From Paratrimastix pyriformis (Eukaryota; Preaxostyla; Paratrimastigidae): a stretch of DNA of 64,000 nt. The translations under genes and the position numbers were made by a program. Shown piece after piece: positions 11,274 to 26,555 of the stretch. The stretch lies in assembly GCA_027972325.1 (NCBI GenBank), contig JAPMOS010000167.1:1-64000 (forward strand), written 5' to 3'. The first letter of the stretch is position 1. The number at the start of each line of letters is the position of its first letter. The notes under the pieces were generated by a model. That model saw only the letters and a program-made list of their open reading frames with translations, made no database searches and was not told the origin of the DNA.

Positions 11274-12615
11274 GTTCGGGAAGGATCACGCAGTTACCGG
11301 TCGAACTGTCTAAAACACGCCAATGAAGGGTTGTACCGCGTCGAGCGGGGAGTTCTGCAGCGGCTCCGCTTCGACCACGAGATCCGCGATCGGCCCATCT
11401 GGGTGCCCGTGATCTACCCGCTTGCCCGCCGTGTGCGCTTGCTGCGGCGCTTGCATGTCCAGCAGGGGCACCTCAACCGAGATGCCCTGATTGCCTACTC
11501 GAAGGGCCTCTTCTACATTCATGGCGTGGATCAGCTTGCGCGGGACATCATCGGGACGTGTGGCCAGTGCCAGAGCGTCCGGCCCACGTACGAGCATCCC
11601 AAGTACCACGCCTTGGTGGTCAACCGGCCCCTCGAGGTGGTCGAGCTCGACTGCGGCGGCTTCGAGATGAGCTGCCAGCCGCCTCGCGCGTTCTGCGTCC
11701 TGGTGGACCACTTCACGAGCTACATGTGGGCCGCCGCGACATGGGAGACGAAGGCCACCGGGCAGGAGGTGACCGACCTTCTCAGTCGTGTGTTCACCAG
11801 CGACGAGCCCAATCTGCTCCCCACCCGGATCGTGACCGACAATGGGACCGAGTTCGTCAACCAGCGCGTGGCCGAGTGGATCGCGTCTGTCCTGTGCGTT
11901 TCGGATTTGCTCTTCACAGTCATCAACCCGCTCAGGAACAAGAACCTGCTGCCCGGGGTCCACATGGAGCACCACCGGTCGAGGCCGTACTACCCCAGTC
12001 TCATGGGAAGGCCGAGAACGCCGTCAAGAAGATCAAGAACCGGGTGATGAAGATGCGTATCGTGCCGGCCACCAACCGCGAGCTGCCGTGGCAACCCTTC
12101 CTGCAGCCCGCCGTGCACCTGTACAACACGGCCACGGTTTCTTCGGTCTTCCAGCAACGCCCGGTTGTGATGATGGCGCTCTACCTCCCGAGTACGAACA
12201 ACTGGGCGACATGGCCCAGCTGCCGGACAAGTTCGCCAACCTGACGGCCGCGGAGGTGCGCCAAATCAAGGAGGCCGTGGCGTTCTACCGGCACCGCGAG
12301 TACGGCTACATTGAGCGGCGCCGCAACAAGGACCAAGAGACCATCGAGGAGGGGACTCGCGTCATGGTCGCCCCGCCTGCCAAATGGCGCCGGCCCGGCA
12401 TTGGCAGGTTCTGCTGGTCCGGGAGGGTGGCGGAACGCATGCGTAACGGCACCTACGTCATCGAGTTTGAGGATCGGGTCAAGCCGGGCATTCCCAAGGT
12501 CTACGGGCGCAACAAGCTGCGGCCTTACGATGCCACCTTCGATGCCCCGCTCCCTGCTGCGGGAGGCGCTCTGGTCCCCGTCGTTGATCGCCGGCGTCAC
12601 GCGCCCCCAGAATAA
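11274..12615 (+). mobile_element. Retroviral-type integrase region (LTR-element kin, fossil)
   Basis: The translation shows an H2C2 zinc-binding module (HVQQGH at 11,455, CGQCQ at 11,560). A DDE integrase core follows, with Asp in VELDCGG, Asp in VTDNGTEF and Glu in GKAENAVKKIKNRV. It ends with an SH3-like end region (GTRVMVAPPAKWRRPGIG, then YGRNKLRPYD). This is a Ty3/Gypsy-, Ginger- or Polinton-type integrase. I see no flanking long terminal repeats, gag or RT beside it. The reading is spread over more than one frame, so it looks broken. It directly follows the methyltransferase gene part, so it may be a gene fusion or a neighbour. Confidence 0.75.
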
Positions 12616-12780
12616 AACACCCCAACCCCACCATCCCCACCACCGCCCCCGTCCCGCAGTTTTCCGGTCCGGTTTTCTGCAAAACAAAATGATCTTATAC
12701 GAATGCTCGAGGAGGGGGTGGGGTGAAATCGTTGGAGGGGCCGGATAATCGGGCTCGGGGGGGGAGGGAGGGGCTGCGTG
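12616..12780. other. Intergenic, C- and G-run rich
   Basis: Holds the end of the integrase region and short C/G runs. No gene seen. Confidence 0.4.
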
Positions 12781-13953
12781 CATTACCAGTTTTCTCCCAG
12801 AGGATCCCCCCAAACCGGCTCTCGCTCACCCCCCGTTCATGAACGCCCTGTGCACTCTGGGTTCTTGTCGACGCCCCGTCCATACAAAACCGGAAACACT
12901 TGCCTCCAATGTGAGGAAGACAGCCGCGAGTGGCTACAGCGCCGGAGCATGGCCTCATCGGGGTGACCTCGACACACTCGAGCAGAAGCTGGCCTCGGCG
13001 GCCTGGCGGCAGCTCGCGGCCCCGCCTGGAAGGTGCGCCGCCTCGTCTGGCTGCTCTTTGGCACGTTCCCCACCCTGGCAACCATCCGCGCCCTCTACGC
13101 GGGCCAAGGGGCGCTGCCTGGACCACACCCTGCCCGCTCTGCCACGGGGCCCCAGAGACCATGGCCCACCTGCTGTCGGCCTGCGGCAGGTTCCACCACT
13201 ACTACACGGCCAGGCACGACCGTGCCGTCCGCCGCCTGTGGGCCTGGTTCGGCGGCCAGGACGCCTGGGTGATCCGGCACTACCTGGGCGTCTCGGCAAC
13301 CAACCGTCAGCCGGCCCTCCCGCAACCCCTGCTGGATGAGATCCCAGCGGCCTTCCGAGACCTGCACCCGGACCTGGTCCTGCAGTCTCGGGCCCCCGAC
13401 GGCGCCTGGTGGCTCGTGGACGTGGCCATCACAGGGGGCGACAGCCAGGGTTGGCCCGCCCTGGCAGCGGGAAAAGCCACCCACTACGCCGAGCTTTGTC
13501 GGTCGATCTCGAAAGCCACCGGGCAACCCTGCCGCGTGGTCCCGGTCGTCCTCTCGGCGCGGGGAGTCGTCCCTCGGGCCACGCTGCAGGCCCTCTCGGA
13601 CCACCCCGGCCTCCCGCCTGAGATCCGGCTGGGCCTCCAGAAGTGCCTCTCCTCCCTCGCCACCCTGCTCGTGCGCGACGCCCTGGCCCTGATGACCATG
13701 CGGAACAGGGCGGCTGCCGACGAGCCGCACCCCTGACACAAGGCACCCCCCCCCCCCCGCCCCCCCCCCCCCCCCCCGCCCCCCCTATCACCCACCCACT
13801 GGGGCTCCGCTCGCCGCGGCTGCCCCGGCCGAGGAGGGCCCAACACGAGGTCATTAGGCCCAGGGCCCCCATCGGAACGTGTAACGCGCGACGCGAAGGC
13901 GGGAGTAAAGTTTCTCTTCGCCTGCGTCCTCGCAAATACACGGCATGTCTCTC
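12780..13953 (+). mobile_element. RLE-type LINE, 3' fragment
   Basis: A 5'-truncated non-LTR retrotransposon. The plus-strand ORF ending at 13,736 has a CCHC zinc knuckle (CPLCHGAPETMAHLLSAC at about 13,130-13,185). A restriction-like endonuclease segment follows (PDLVLQS, then WWLVDVAITG at about 13,370-13,440, and a downstream HYAELC helix), as in R2/CRE-type LINEs. Upstream the reading is spread over frames. The 3' UTR has a poly-C tract at 13,746-13,787 and runs straight into the (GAT)n array. This is a different family from the RLE LINE at 24-28 kb. Confidence 0.7.
13746..13787. repeat. Poly-C tract in LINE 3' UTR
   Basis: C runs interrupted by two single Gs, immediately after the LINE stop codon. 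Confidence 0.85.
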
Positions 13954-14322
<369 letters not shown>

Positions 14323-14329
14323 GCCGGAT

Positions 14330-17170
14330 GACGATGGAGGGGTTTGATGAGCGTCTCCTCGAGACGCTCAGCACGGACTTCTCCACCGAGGGCCTGGTGG
14401 TGATGGATGGTGAATGATGAAAGGGGTTGATGTTGAGCGGGGGGCCGCGCAAGTGCGCAATTGAGATGATGCGGAGAACTACACCGCCTGTTCCACCACC
14501 CCTTTCTCTCCTTTCCCACCACCCTTCCCCCACCATCCCCTACATGTCCCACGCTCTCACCGCGCCAACACCAACACAGACCCGCGATACACGACGTCCG
14601 CCCGCTGTGCGCGCTGCCCCAGCTCGGCCGCGGCGCGGTCCATGATGGTCCGGCACTCGCGCCTGAGATCCTCCATCTCCTGGCGGAGGGTGGCCAGCTT
14701 GGGTGCCCCGCCCTGATGCTGCACCTCGACGCACTTGGCGGCCAGCGTGTCGGGCAGCCCGCCCGCACCCTGGGACTCGGCCACCTCCAGCTGGCGGTAG
14801 GCGCCGCACGCCTCCACTTGGCTGATGATGGGAAGAGAGGGAGAGGGTGGGAGGGAGGAAGAGGAGGGCGGGTCGTGAATCATGGGGCAGTTTGACCCCC
14901 TCGCCTCGCCTCGCCTCGCCTCGCCTCGCCTCGCCTCGCCTCGCCTCCCCCAACAACAGCAGCAATAGCAGCAGCAGCAACAACAGCAGCAGCAACAACA
15001 GCAGCAACAACATCGGCAACAACAGCAGCAATAGCATCGGCAACAACAACAGCACACCACCAGCAACAGCAGCACGGACCTCTTGGCGAGGGCGGTGGAC
15101 TCGCTCATGGACGCGATCTCCTTGCGGACGATATCAGCCACCATGTCCGTGTACACGGAGGCCGCCTGCACGACTTCCACGGGCACCAGGTCCCGGAAGA
15201 GGTCCTCCGCAGGGGGAGCAGGGTCCTCGGGCAGGGCAGGCTGATATCACCCACAGGGAATGAGACAGAGGGTTGAGAGGGGGGCGGTGAACAAGAGGCA
15301 TGGATGTGGAGATCGTGTGTGTGGAGCAAAGGGACTGATCAATCGGGCCAGGAAGGGTCTCAAATGACGCCACAGCCTTGAGCGAACTTGGGGGCCGGTG
15401 GCGAACAAGATCACAACGCGCAATAAAATCAAACATGAGATAGTGATAGGTGCAGAGGGGTAGCATGAGATATCGGGCGGAGCGAGTGAAGACATGAAGG
15501 TGAGCGCATCATGGGTGGCAGACCTTGACCAGGGTCCGACCCAGGGGCCGACCCAGCACAGGGACAATGGGCAGGGCCTCAGGGCGGGGCACGGGATCGT
15601 TGTAGATCTTGGCGTTGTCGGCCTCGAGTTGGGTCAGGTCGCCTGTCACCACGGGAAAGTGGAGCGCAGCACGTTAGAAAAGTGAGGGTTGGTCACAACG
15701 ATGGCCACCTCCCTTCTTCCAACATAGAAAAGCACTCCGAACGGGTGAGAAATAAAATGGTTTGCAAAAAAGACATGACCTAGGCTGCAGCAGGAGGGAA
15801 AAAAGACAAGGTACGAAAGAGAAGCGGGGGCAGGGTGGAGGGCGAGGGACGGGACGGACGGTCGACAGGCGCCCGATGAGGTCGCGCATCTGTGGTTCCA
15901 ACGACTTGGACACCTTGTCGAGGTCGGTCAGATGCCGCCGGGCCGTGTACAGGTGGCCCAGCTCCTCACTGTACTGATGGGGGGGGGGGGGGGGGGGGGG
16001 GGGGGAGTGGGTGGTCATTCGCCGATGGTGCCATCGGTACTAGAATCGCACCCACAAAACACCATTCAACCAAAATACGATGCGGACCTTGAGGGCATCC
16101 CGCAGGGTCAGCGAGTAGCTGTACCGGGCCTTGGCGGCGAAGTAGTGCCACTTGACCTCGGCGTGCAGGTACCAGGACTTATCGAAATGGGTGGCCAGCG
16201 GGCCCGTGGTGATCTTCATGTGGGTTTGCTGGTACAGGTCACTCACGGCCTGGGCCAGCTGTGCCTGGAGCACCAGAGACACATTGTCGGCGGCGGCCTT
16301 CTCGTAGTAGATCTCCATGGCCTGGGCCAGCATCAGGTTGGTCAGGAGTTGCAGGCCCTGGTCGGAGAGGTCCAGGGTCAGGGATCCCAGGGGCACCTTG
16401 TGCAGGTATTGCCGCAGGTACTCGAACCAGCCGGCGGCCTGCTGAAGCAGCCGAACGGCAGCCTTCATGCCTGAAAAGCACAACCGACCCCATCCGAATG
16501 AGAATTCCTTTGGGGTGGACGACACATCACCACAACATCACCACCATTTCCAAAAAAAAAACGACCGTCAGGTGTGGTCCGATTGGAGGTGACACCCTCG
16601 TCGGAAAGGCACGCGCCCAGGTTGAACATGACCCCCGGCCTTCTCGAGGAAGATGGAGCGGTCCGCAACCTTCTTGCGGGGGTCGAAGGCATCCATTCCT
16701 GAGGAAACACCCGCGGTCAAATGGTCGAACAATATCCAGCCCAGTGTGAGCCAAGTCCACGCATCAAAAAAGATGTACGCATCAACAGACAGGTCCAGGT
16801 CAGGTTGATCTAAAAGGGTGGACAGAGATGAGTGGAAAAGCTTGGAGAAGCTGAGAGGACCTCGGGTGTTCCGAACGGGAGGCGGGTTTCAATCGAGCAC
16901 AGCAGGCTCAAATAACGGGCAGCGGAATCATGAAGGGCATCATTGCGATCACCCTGAATGTTTTGCAGAATTTCCTGTGACCACGCATCCAAATAGAATT
17001 CTTTTTTTCCATTTAATGCAGGAACTCCAGACATTGCGGAGCGCATCGAGGGCATCAAAATGCTCTTGGAAACGGGTCAGATCGCGCTCCTGTCTCTGCT
17101 TCTTCATATAGGCTTTGAATGCCTTGGCCATATCGACTGGAAGCGAATACTTCTTGTTGATGGCAAGCAT
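14330..17170 (-). CDS. ALIX/PDCD6IP-like BRO1-V domain protein, multi-exon
   Basis: Endosomal ESCRT-associated adaptor by homology. BRO1 exons: 17,170 to about 17,030 (start MLAINKKYSLPVDMAKAF), about 16,940-16,865 (DSAARYLSLLCSIETRLPF), about 16,695-16,600 (FLEKAGVMFNLGACLSDEG) and 16,475-16,090 (LLTNLMLAQAMEIYYEKAAA, a BRO1 hallmark). Later exons at about 15,975-15,862 and 15,665-15,540 lead to a V-domain-like part: 15,240-15,080 (DLFRDLVPVEVVQAASVYTD) and 14,825-14,565. A possible further exon is at 14,396-14,330, just before the (GAT)n array. The C-terminus is not visible and may be disrupted by the array or the LINE. It is divergent from the SART1-like gene, with about 130 bp between starts. 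Exon limits are approximate. Confidence 0.8.
14896..15078. repeat. CCTCG pentamer run and CAG/CAA array inside the ALIX-like gene
   Basis: About ten CCTCG units (14,896-14,946) are followed by CAACAG/CAGCAG repeats to about 15,075. The array lies between two V-domain exons and is probably intronic on the minus strand. Confidence 0.85.
15978..16006. repeat. Poly-G tract
   Basis: About 29 uninterrupted Gs, next to a BRO1 exon edge and probably intronic. Confidence 0.9.
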
Positions 17171-17302
17171 TTGTTCAGAAAAGTAAGCTCTATTCGATCG
17201 TGGTTTTTTGAGATCTTTCGACCGAGCACTTACCTGATGAGAAGAGGCAACGTCAGTCCCAACACCGGTAACCTGACCTCTCGACGAGAGATCGATCCCT
17301 CA
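17171..17302. promoter_or_regulatory. Shared bidirectional 5' region of ALIX- and SART1-like genes
   Basis: About 130 bp separates two divergently read first ATGs, so the core promoters of both genes must lie here or overlap the first exons. No TATA box is obvious. This is inference from gene placement only. Confidence 0.4.
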
Positions 17303-18437
17303 ATGAATGCCGGCAGCAGCCAATCCCCGAGGGTACTAATGGGACAAGACGTGAAACGCGAGCGCGACCGCTCGCCGGAACGCTCGGAACGGGGAAGGCG
17401 TGATGCCGAAAGGAGAGATTCCCCAGTTCGTCATCGCGATCGTCGTCTCGACCGAGAAAGGGGGTCTGTGCCAGCCACGAGGCCACCCAATCATCTCACA
17501 CCACATCAGAATCACCTCCTCGCGGAGATCGGGAGCGCGGGAGCTCTCCACCACGCTCCAATGAACCGAAGCAAACGGGCGAGGATCCTGATAGTGCCAA
17601 TGTGCGTCTTTCCATGTCGATCGAGGAGACCAATCGGGAGCGTATCCGTTTGGGGCTGAAACCACTGAAGGTGGGCCCGACCGCCGAAGAGAAGCGCGCT
17701 GAAGCCGAACGCAAACAGAAAGCCCAGGAGAAGGCTGCGCGTCAGGCCCAAGCGGCCGAGACCCGCCAACCTCGAAAAGTCTGTTTTTCTCTGCTGATCC
17801 GGCGCACGTTCACTTTCCTGCCTCTTCTTCGCATCTGTAGGGTGCGCCAAAAGCACCAAGATTTGGTGGCTTTCCGCGGTGGACATTCCCTGGGTGAGGA
17901 TGACGGTACCGACAGCCTGGCCTCCTGGGTCTCTGCCCACCGCTCCAAGGCCCCGGCCCCCGTCCCCGAGGGCAAACCGCGCAAGAGAAGAAGGAGGAGC
18001 AGAAAGCTGACTACAAACAGGGTCTGCCGCTGTTGAGCGAGCAGAGTCTTGGGGGGGAAGGGGGGGACACTCCCCCGGTCTGGTGGTGTGGTCTCAACTC
18101 CCCTGGTTTTGTCTGACGTGATCTCAACTCACCTCGGTGGTGATGCGGCTGGCGTGGTCTCACTCACCCCTTCTGTGGTTTTTGTCTGGCGTGGTCTCAA
18201 CTCCCCCTGGTGGTGGTGGCTGCGGGTCGACCTGCAGAGGAGTTGAAGGGCCTCAAGGTGGTGCACGACATTTCGGAGCTTGGCGAAGACCAGGGGCACA
18301 TCCTGGTGCTTGCCGACAAGAACGTGCTTGATGACTCGGGTCTGCTTGCCCATCACCCAATCATCAGCATCAGCATCATCCAATCATCATCATCGGCATC
18401 ATCATCATCATCATCATCATCCGATCATCATCATCGG

Positions 18438-18478
<41 letters not shown>

Positions 18479-18479
18479 G

Positions 18480-18511
<32 letters not shown>

Positions 18512-19270
18512 CATCCTCATCATCATCATCGGCATCTTATCATCATCATCGGCATCCTCTCATCATCCTATCATCATCATCATCATCCAATCCTCATCCC
18601 TCCTCTGCAGCCGAGGACACGCTGATGAACGTGGAGCTGAGCGAGCAGATCAAGCGACAGTGGCTGATGGACAAGAAGAAGAAGCTGACCATGGGCCGAC
18701 ACTTCAACCCCTGATGATGAGGGTCCGCCTCCACTTCGTGCCCTCTGTGTGCGTGCTTTTGATCAAACATGAGGTACCCGCCCGCGTCACGAAAAGGAGG
18801 AGGGGGAGGGGGGATGGGGGGGCGACGTGTGAAAGGCGTTGTCGGCGGAAAGAGAGGGTACGGGGGGGTGGGGGGGGGGGTGGGGGGAAGAGATTTGCGC
18901 ATTCATCATGTCCCTCACCCCCCCCCCACCCACCCCCACCCCCTGCTCCCCAGCCGACCAGCTTCTCCTAGGCGCCGAGGATGCCCCGCTGCTGCCCAAG
19001 TACGACGAGGAGGCCGAACAGAAGCTCTTTGAGGAGCGTCGCCAGTTCCGGCTGGGTGACGCCAAGGCTCCCATGGTCAAGGCCGCACCCAGCAGCATCC
19101 ACGGGGGCCGCGAGCTCTCCCTCGACGCCGATAGTCCGTCAAGACGTTTATTTGGCTTTTGTATCGATGAAATGATGGCGTGATGATGTGTGTCTGGGTG
19201 ACGCCATGGCGCCCCCATGGTCAAGGCCGCACCCAGCAGAGCAGCATCCACGGGGGCCGGGAGCTCTCCC
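17303..19270 (+). CDS. SART1/SNU66-like tri-snRNP splicing factor, multi-exon, 3' end lost
   Basis: U4/U6.U5 tri-snRNP component by homology. An RS-rich start (RERDRSPERSERGRRDAERR at 17,354) is followed by SMSIEETNRERIRLGLKPLK at 17,611, the family signature. Then come GEDDGTDSLASWVSAHR at 17,893, GLKVVHDISELGEDQGHI at 18,250 (the LQGLxVxH block), a short exon EDTLMNVELSEQ at 18,613 and PKYDEEAEQKLFEERRQFRL at 18,996. ATG 17,303 is chosen because it opens the RS-rich frame; 17,339 is the alternative. Introns are short. The conserved C-terminal half is missing: sequence turns into a local duplication and the (CA)n array at 19,410. One frame change at about 17,985 is an uncertain exon edge or a lesion. 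Confidence 0.8.
18357..18598. repeat. (TCA)n array in SART1-like intron
   Basis: Long TCATCA runs with CCGATCA and TCGGCA interruptions, between two SART1 exons. Same triplet family as 13,954-14,320 on the other side of the gene pair. Confidence 0.9.
18771..18955. other. G-run and C-run rich SART1 intron
   Basis: Alternating G-rich (18,790-18,890) and C-rich (18,915-18,950) runs with an acceptor-like CCCCAG at 18,955. No gene. Confidence 0.5.
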
Positions 19271-19345
19271 CCCGACGTCGATAGTCGTGTCGCCCGTGCG
19301 TTTTGCCTTGTCTTCTGGATCATCGGTGTGTGTGTGATAATGTGT
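19062..19345. repeat. Diverged 137-bp tandem duplication at the SART1 3' break
   Basis: 19,062-19,198 and 19,199-19,345 share GTGACGCCA, CCATGGTCAAGGCCGCACCC, CATCCACGGGGGCCG and GAGCTCTCC in the same order. The first copy is the SART1 exon reading (GDAKAPMVKAAPSS). The second is diverged. Confidence 0.75.
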
Positions 19346-19408
19346 CTGGGGGACGTTGCATATACAATCTCTCTCCCTCACATACCACCCACCCACCCAC
19401 CCCCCCCC

Positions 19409-20125
<717 letters not shown>

Positions 20126-20138
20126 GTGCTAGCTGCTG

Positions 20139-20870
20139 GTGAAGCTTCTGGGCCTCGTCGTCACGGCTCTCCGGGAGAAGGACGAGCAGGCCTTCAAGGA
20201 GCACGGCCGCCGCCGGTTCGTCATGATCGAGACCTTCGAGGAGGCCGCCCTGGACCTCAAGCAGAAGGCCGACTCCCTCAGGGTCCACAAGCTGGTGCCG
20301 CGTACGTTCGACTTCACCACCATGTACACCCAGCTGCCTCATGACCGCCTCATCGCCAACGTCAAGAAGGCCCTGGAGGAGGCCTTCGCCTGGGCCGCAA
20401 CCAAGCACGCCCGCACGACCCGCTCCGGGGCACCGCTGGGTCTAACACCGATCGCCTGGGGCAACAACGGCTTCTCCGTCGAGGACGTCACCGGCATGGT
20501 CGAGTTCGTCGTGCAGAACACGTACGTGTGCAACGGGCCCATCATCCGGCACCAGGGGGTTGGCATCCCCATGGGCACCAACTGCGCGCCCCAGTTGGCC
20601 AATCTGTACTGCTACGCCATCGAGGCGGACTTCGCGGACCGACATCCCGAGGTCACCCACGAGTTCACCTACAGGTACATCGATGACATCCTGACGTTCC
20701 ACCCGGTGGAGCACCTGCCCGCCCAGCAGGACTACGGCATGCAGTACGCCGAGACGACCCAGCCGGACGGCAAGTGCGTCTTCCTCGGCATGCAGATCGA
20801 GGTGGCCCAGGGACGGCTCACCATCTCGGTCGCGGACAAGCGGGACACCTACCCGTGGCCCGTCATGCGG
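20139..20870 (+). CDS. Reverse transcriptase of Penelope-like type, partial
   Basis: RT motifs are visible in order: FDFTTMYTQLPH (motif A; the usual carboxylate is in FDF), GVGIPMGTNCAPQLANLY (motif B), YRYIDDIL (motif C with both catalytic Asp) and FLGMQIEV (motif D/E). GIPMGTNCAP with FDFxTxYTxxPH is typical of Penelope-like and related endonuclease-free RTs. The N-terminal fingers are absent, cut by the CA array. Near 20,870 the reading continues in another frame (SNIPLHQLVGITTGQLDRIS), so this copy is not intact. No GIY-YIG endonuclease is seen. Confidence 0.75.
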
Positions 20871-22252
20871 TACCCTCGTCAATCTCCAACATCCCGCTCC
20901 ACCAACTGGTCGGCATCACCACGGGGCAGCTGGACCGCATCTCCGCCATCAGCAGCAACATGAAGGCCTTCAAGAGCGGCGTCCAGAAGTACGTGCAGCA
21001 AAGTCTCGACCGTGGCCACAATGTACGGGGCATTGTTCGAGGCTGGAGCGTCTACCTGCAGGACCGCTGGACTGCGAACGAGATCCGCTCCTACCGCATC
21101 CGGAGCTGGTTCCGCAACATGTGCATCGCCTCCATCCGAGCACGGGACTCCACAGCCAGCATTCCGCCCCAACTCCGTCGCAAGCCAGCGAAGGACGTCG
21201 AGCTCATGGCCAGCCAGCAGTCTCCTCACCTGCCGGCACAACAACAACCTCAGGGCCAGCACCCACAACAACAGTCTGAGTTTACGGCGAGCTTCCGAGA
21301 GGCCCCTCAGCCCGAGGCCCCAGCACCGCAGCCCGAGGCCCCAGCACCGCAGCCCGAGGCCCCAGCACCTCAGCCTGCCCCGCAACCGCAGGGTTCCACC
21401 CCGCAACCGCAGGCCGCTGCACCGCAACCGCAGGCCGGAACACCGCAAACGCCTGCAGGCCCGGCAACAGCCGCGTCTGCCCAACCAGACCGCGGCGACG
21501 GGATCCTCCCAATCCCGGAGCGCTTCCTCAAGCTGCAGAGGAACCTCATGCCACCGCCACCCCCTCCGGGGAAGGGCAAGGCCGAGCCAAAGCCAGCCGC
21601 CAAACAGCCAGCCAGCCAACCACCAGGGGCTCCGCAGACCCCGAAGCAGGAGATCGCCACCCCGCACTCCTCCTCCGGTGAGTCATCATCGCCCTCCTCC
21701 TCGCAGGCGTCGGCCGACCCAACTGCAACACCTCCCACATCGCCACCAGCCCGCAAAGCGTCACGCCCCTCCCCGTCGGCATCCGAAGGGAGCTCCAGCA
21801 GCAGCAGCGACAGTGACGGCAGCGGCAGCGGCAGTGGCCGGAGCGGAGACGACAGCGAGGACAACAGCGGGGACGACGACGAGGAGGCCAGCGAGGAGGC
21901 CTCACCCGCACCCGCATTGACACGCACTGCATCGGCGCGCACTGCATCAACACGCACTGCATCTGCACCCACGGCATCTGCACCCACGGCATCTGCACCC
22001 ACGGCATTTGCACACACAACATGCGTGACACCTCCACGTCGCACCCGAGCATCGGGCAGGGCGGTCCTCCCGAAACACGTCGTGGCCTTCCAGCCCGACG
22101 ACCCGTCGCTGCACGGGCTCTCGGTGAGCGAAATTGTGGCAAAGGGCATCACAGCGGGCATTCCGGAGAACGTCTGCCCGTTCTGTTGCGGGATGTTCCA
22201 GTCTCGCAAATCGGTGATGGCCCATATGCGGAAGTCCCACAAGGACTACTAA
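20871..22252 (+). CDS. RT C-terminal extension with low-complexity linker and C2H2 finger
   Basis: Continues the RT thumb-like region (KSGVQKYVQQSLDRGHNVRG, then RSWFRNMCIASIRARDS). A Pro/Gln/Ala repeat region follows at 21,190-21,480 with repeated PQPEAPA units, then a Ser/Asp/Glu-rich stretch (21,780-21,900) and RTAS/PTAS repeats. At the very end is a single C2H2 zinc finger, CPFCCGMFQSRKSVMAHMRK, at 22,168-22,240 followed by SHKDY and a stop. The finger may contact nucleic acid. A partial second copy is at 28,775-29,384. Confidence 0.65.
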
Positions 22253-23196
22253 CGCAGCCACACTGAGCACATGAACTGTGCGATGATGTACATCACCACA
22301 GCAACCACTACAACCACCACACCCCATACTGCTTCACCTGGGAAGGGCCCCGTGGGTGGTGGCACTGCCCCTAACGTTCCGATCTGTAGGCTCATTTGGG
22401 TGCCACTACACTTTTCCGGATCCACTCCCTGTCTCTCGGGGATGGACCGTTTTCTTTCTCCCTTTCTCCCAACTCTGATCCCCCCCACATCCTCCACACT
22501 CCGGCCCTGTCGTCGCGTTCTACACTGTCGTTCGGCCTGCCCTGGTCGTTCGTCTACGTTCGTGGTGTTCCGCCCCGTTCCGTCGTCCCGCCCCGTCGTC
22601 CCGTCCCGTTTGTCCTGTCCCGTCGTCCCGTCCCGTCGTTCGTTACGTCGATGCTCGTCATCGACACGTTAATTACACACCCGATCGAAAAGGTCCGTAC
22701 CCATCCTTTGTGTTTATGGCGTGCCTCTCTGGGAACTTCCCACCGTGTCGCAGTCTCCACCATGGGTGGATGTTGGTGTGCTTCAGTGCGTTTGTTCGTG
22801 TGGTGATAGCACGGCATGCTACCCCCCACTGCATGACGCTGGTCTGGCGTCCACTTCACGCCCTGTTCGAGCCTGCCCTGTCCTTCTGATGCTGCCGGCC
22901 TGGCCCCAACGAGTGTCTCTCCGCCTCCGTGCCCTGCCGTTCGCCGTTGCCCCACCGTCAGCTCCTCTGGTCCCCGTTCGCAGCAACCAGCCCCCGCTCG
23001 TTCAGCCACTCCCAGCAACCCCTTCTTGCCATGCAGCCTGGGCCTCTTCCTGCAGCGCCTCGCACCGGCCAACCCGGCTGGTGCGAGGCGCCTGGTTTGA
23101 ACTCCCCTGTTCACACCAACTTGTCCCTTTCAACATCGTCCTTCTTGCTTCTGCTTCTGTACAACACACACTCGTGCTGTCTCTTCACCTCATTTT

Positions 23197-26528
<3,332 letters not shown>

Positions 26529-26533
26529 AGCAT

Positions 26534-26555
26534 CACACACACACACACACACACA
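26534..26555. repeat. Short (CA)n tract joining two LINE copies
   Basis: About 22 bp of CA between the 5' break of RLE-LINE copy 1 and the 3' end of copy 2. Confidence 0.95.
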
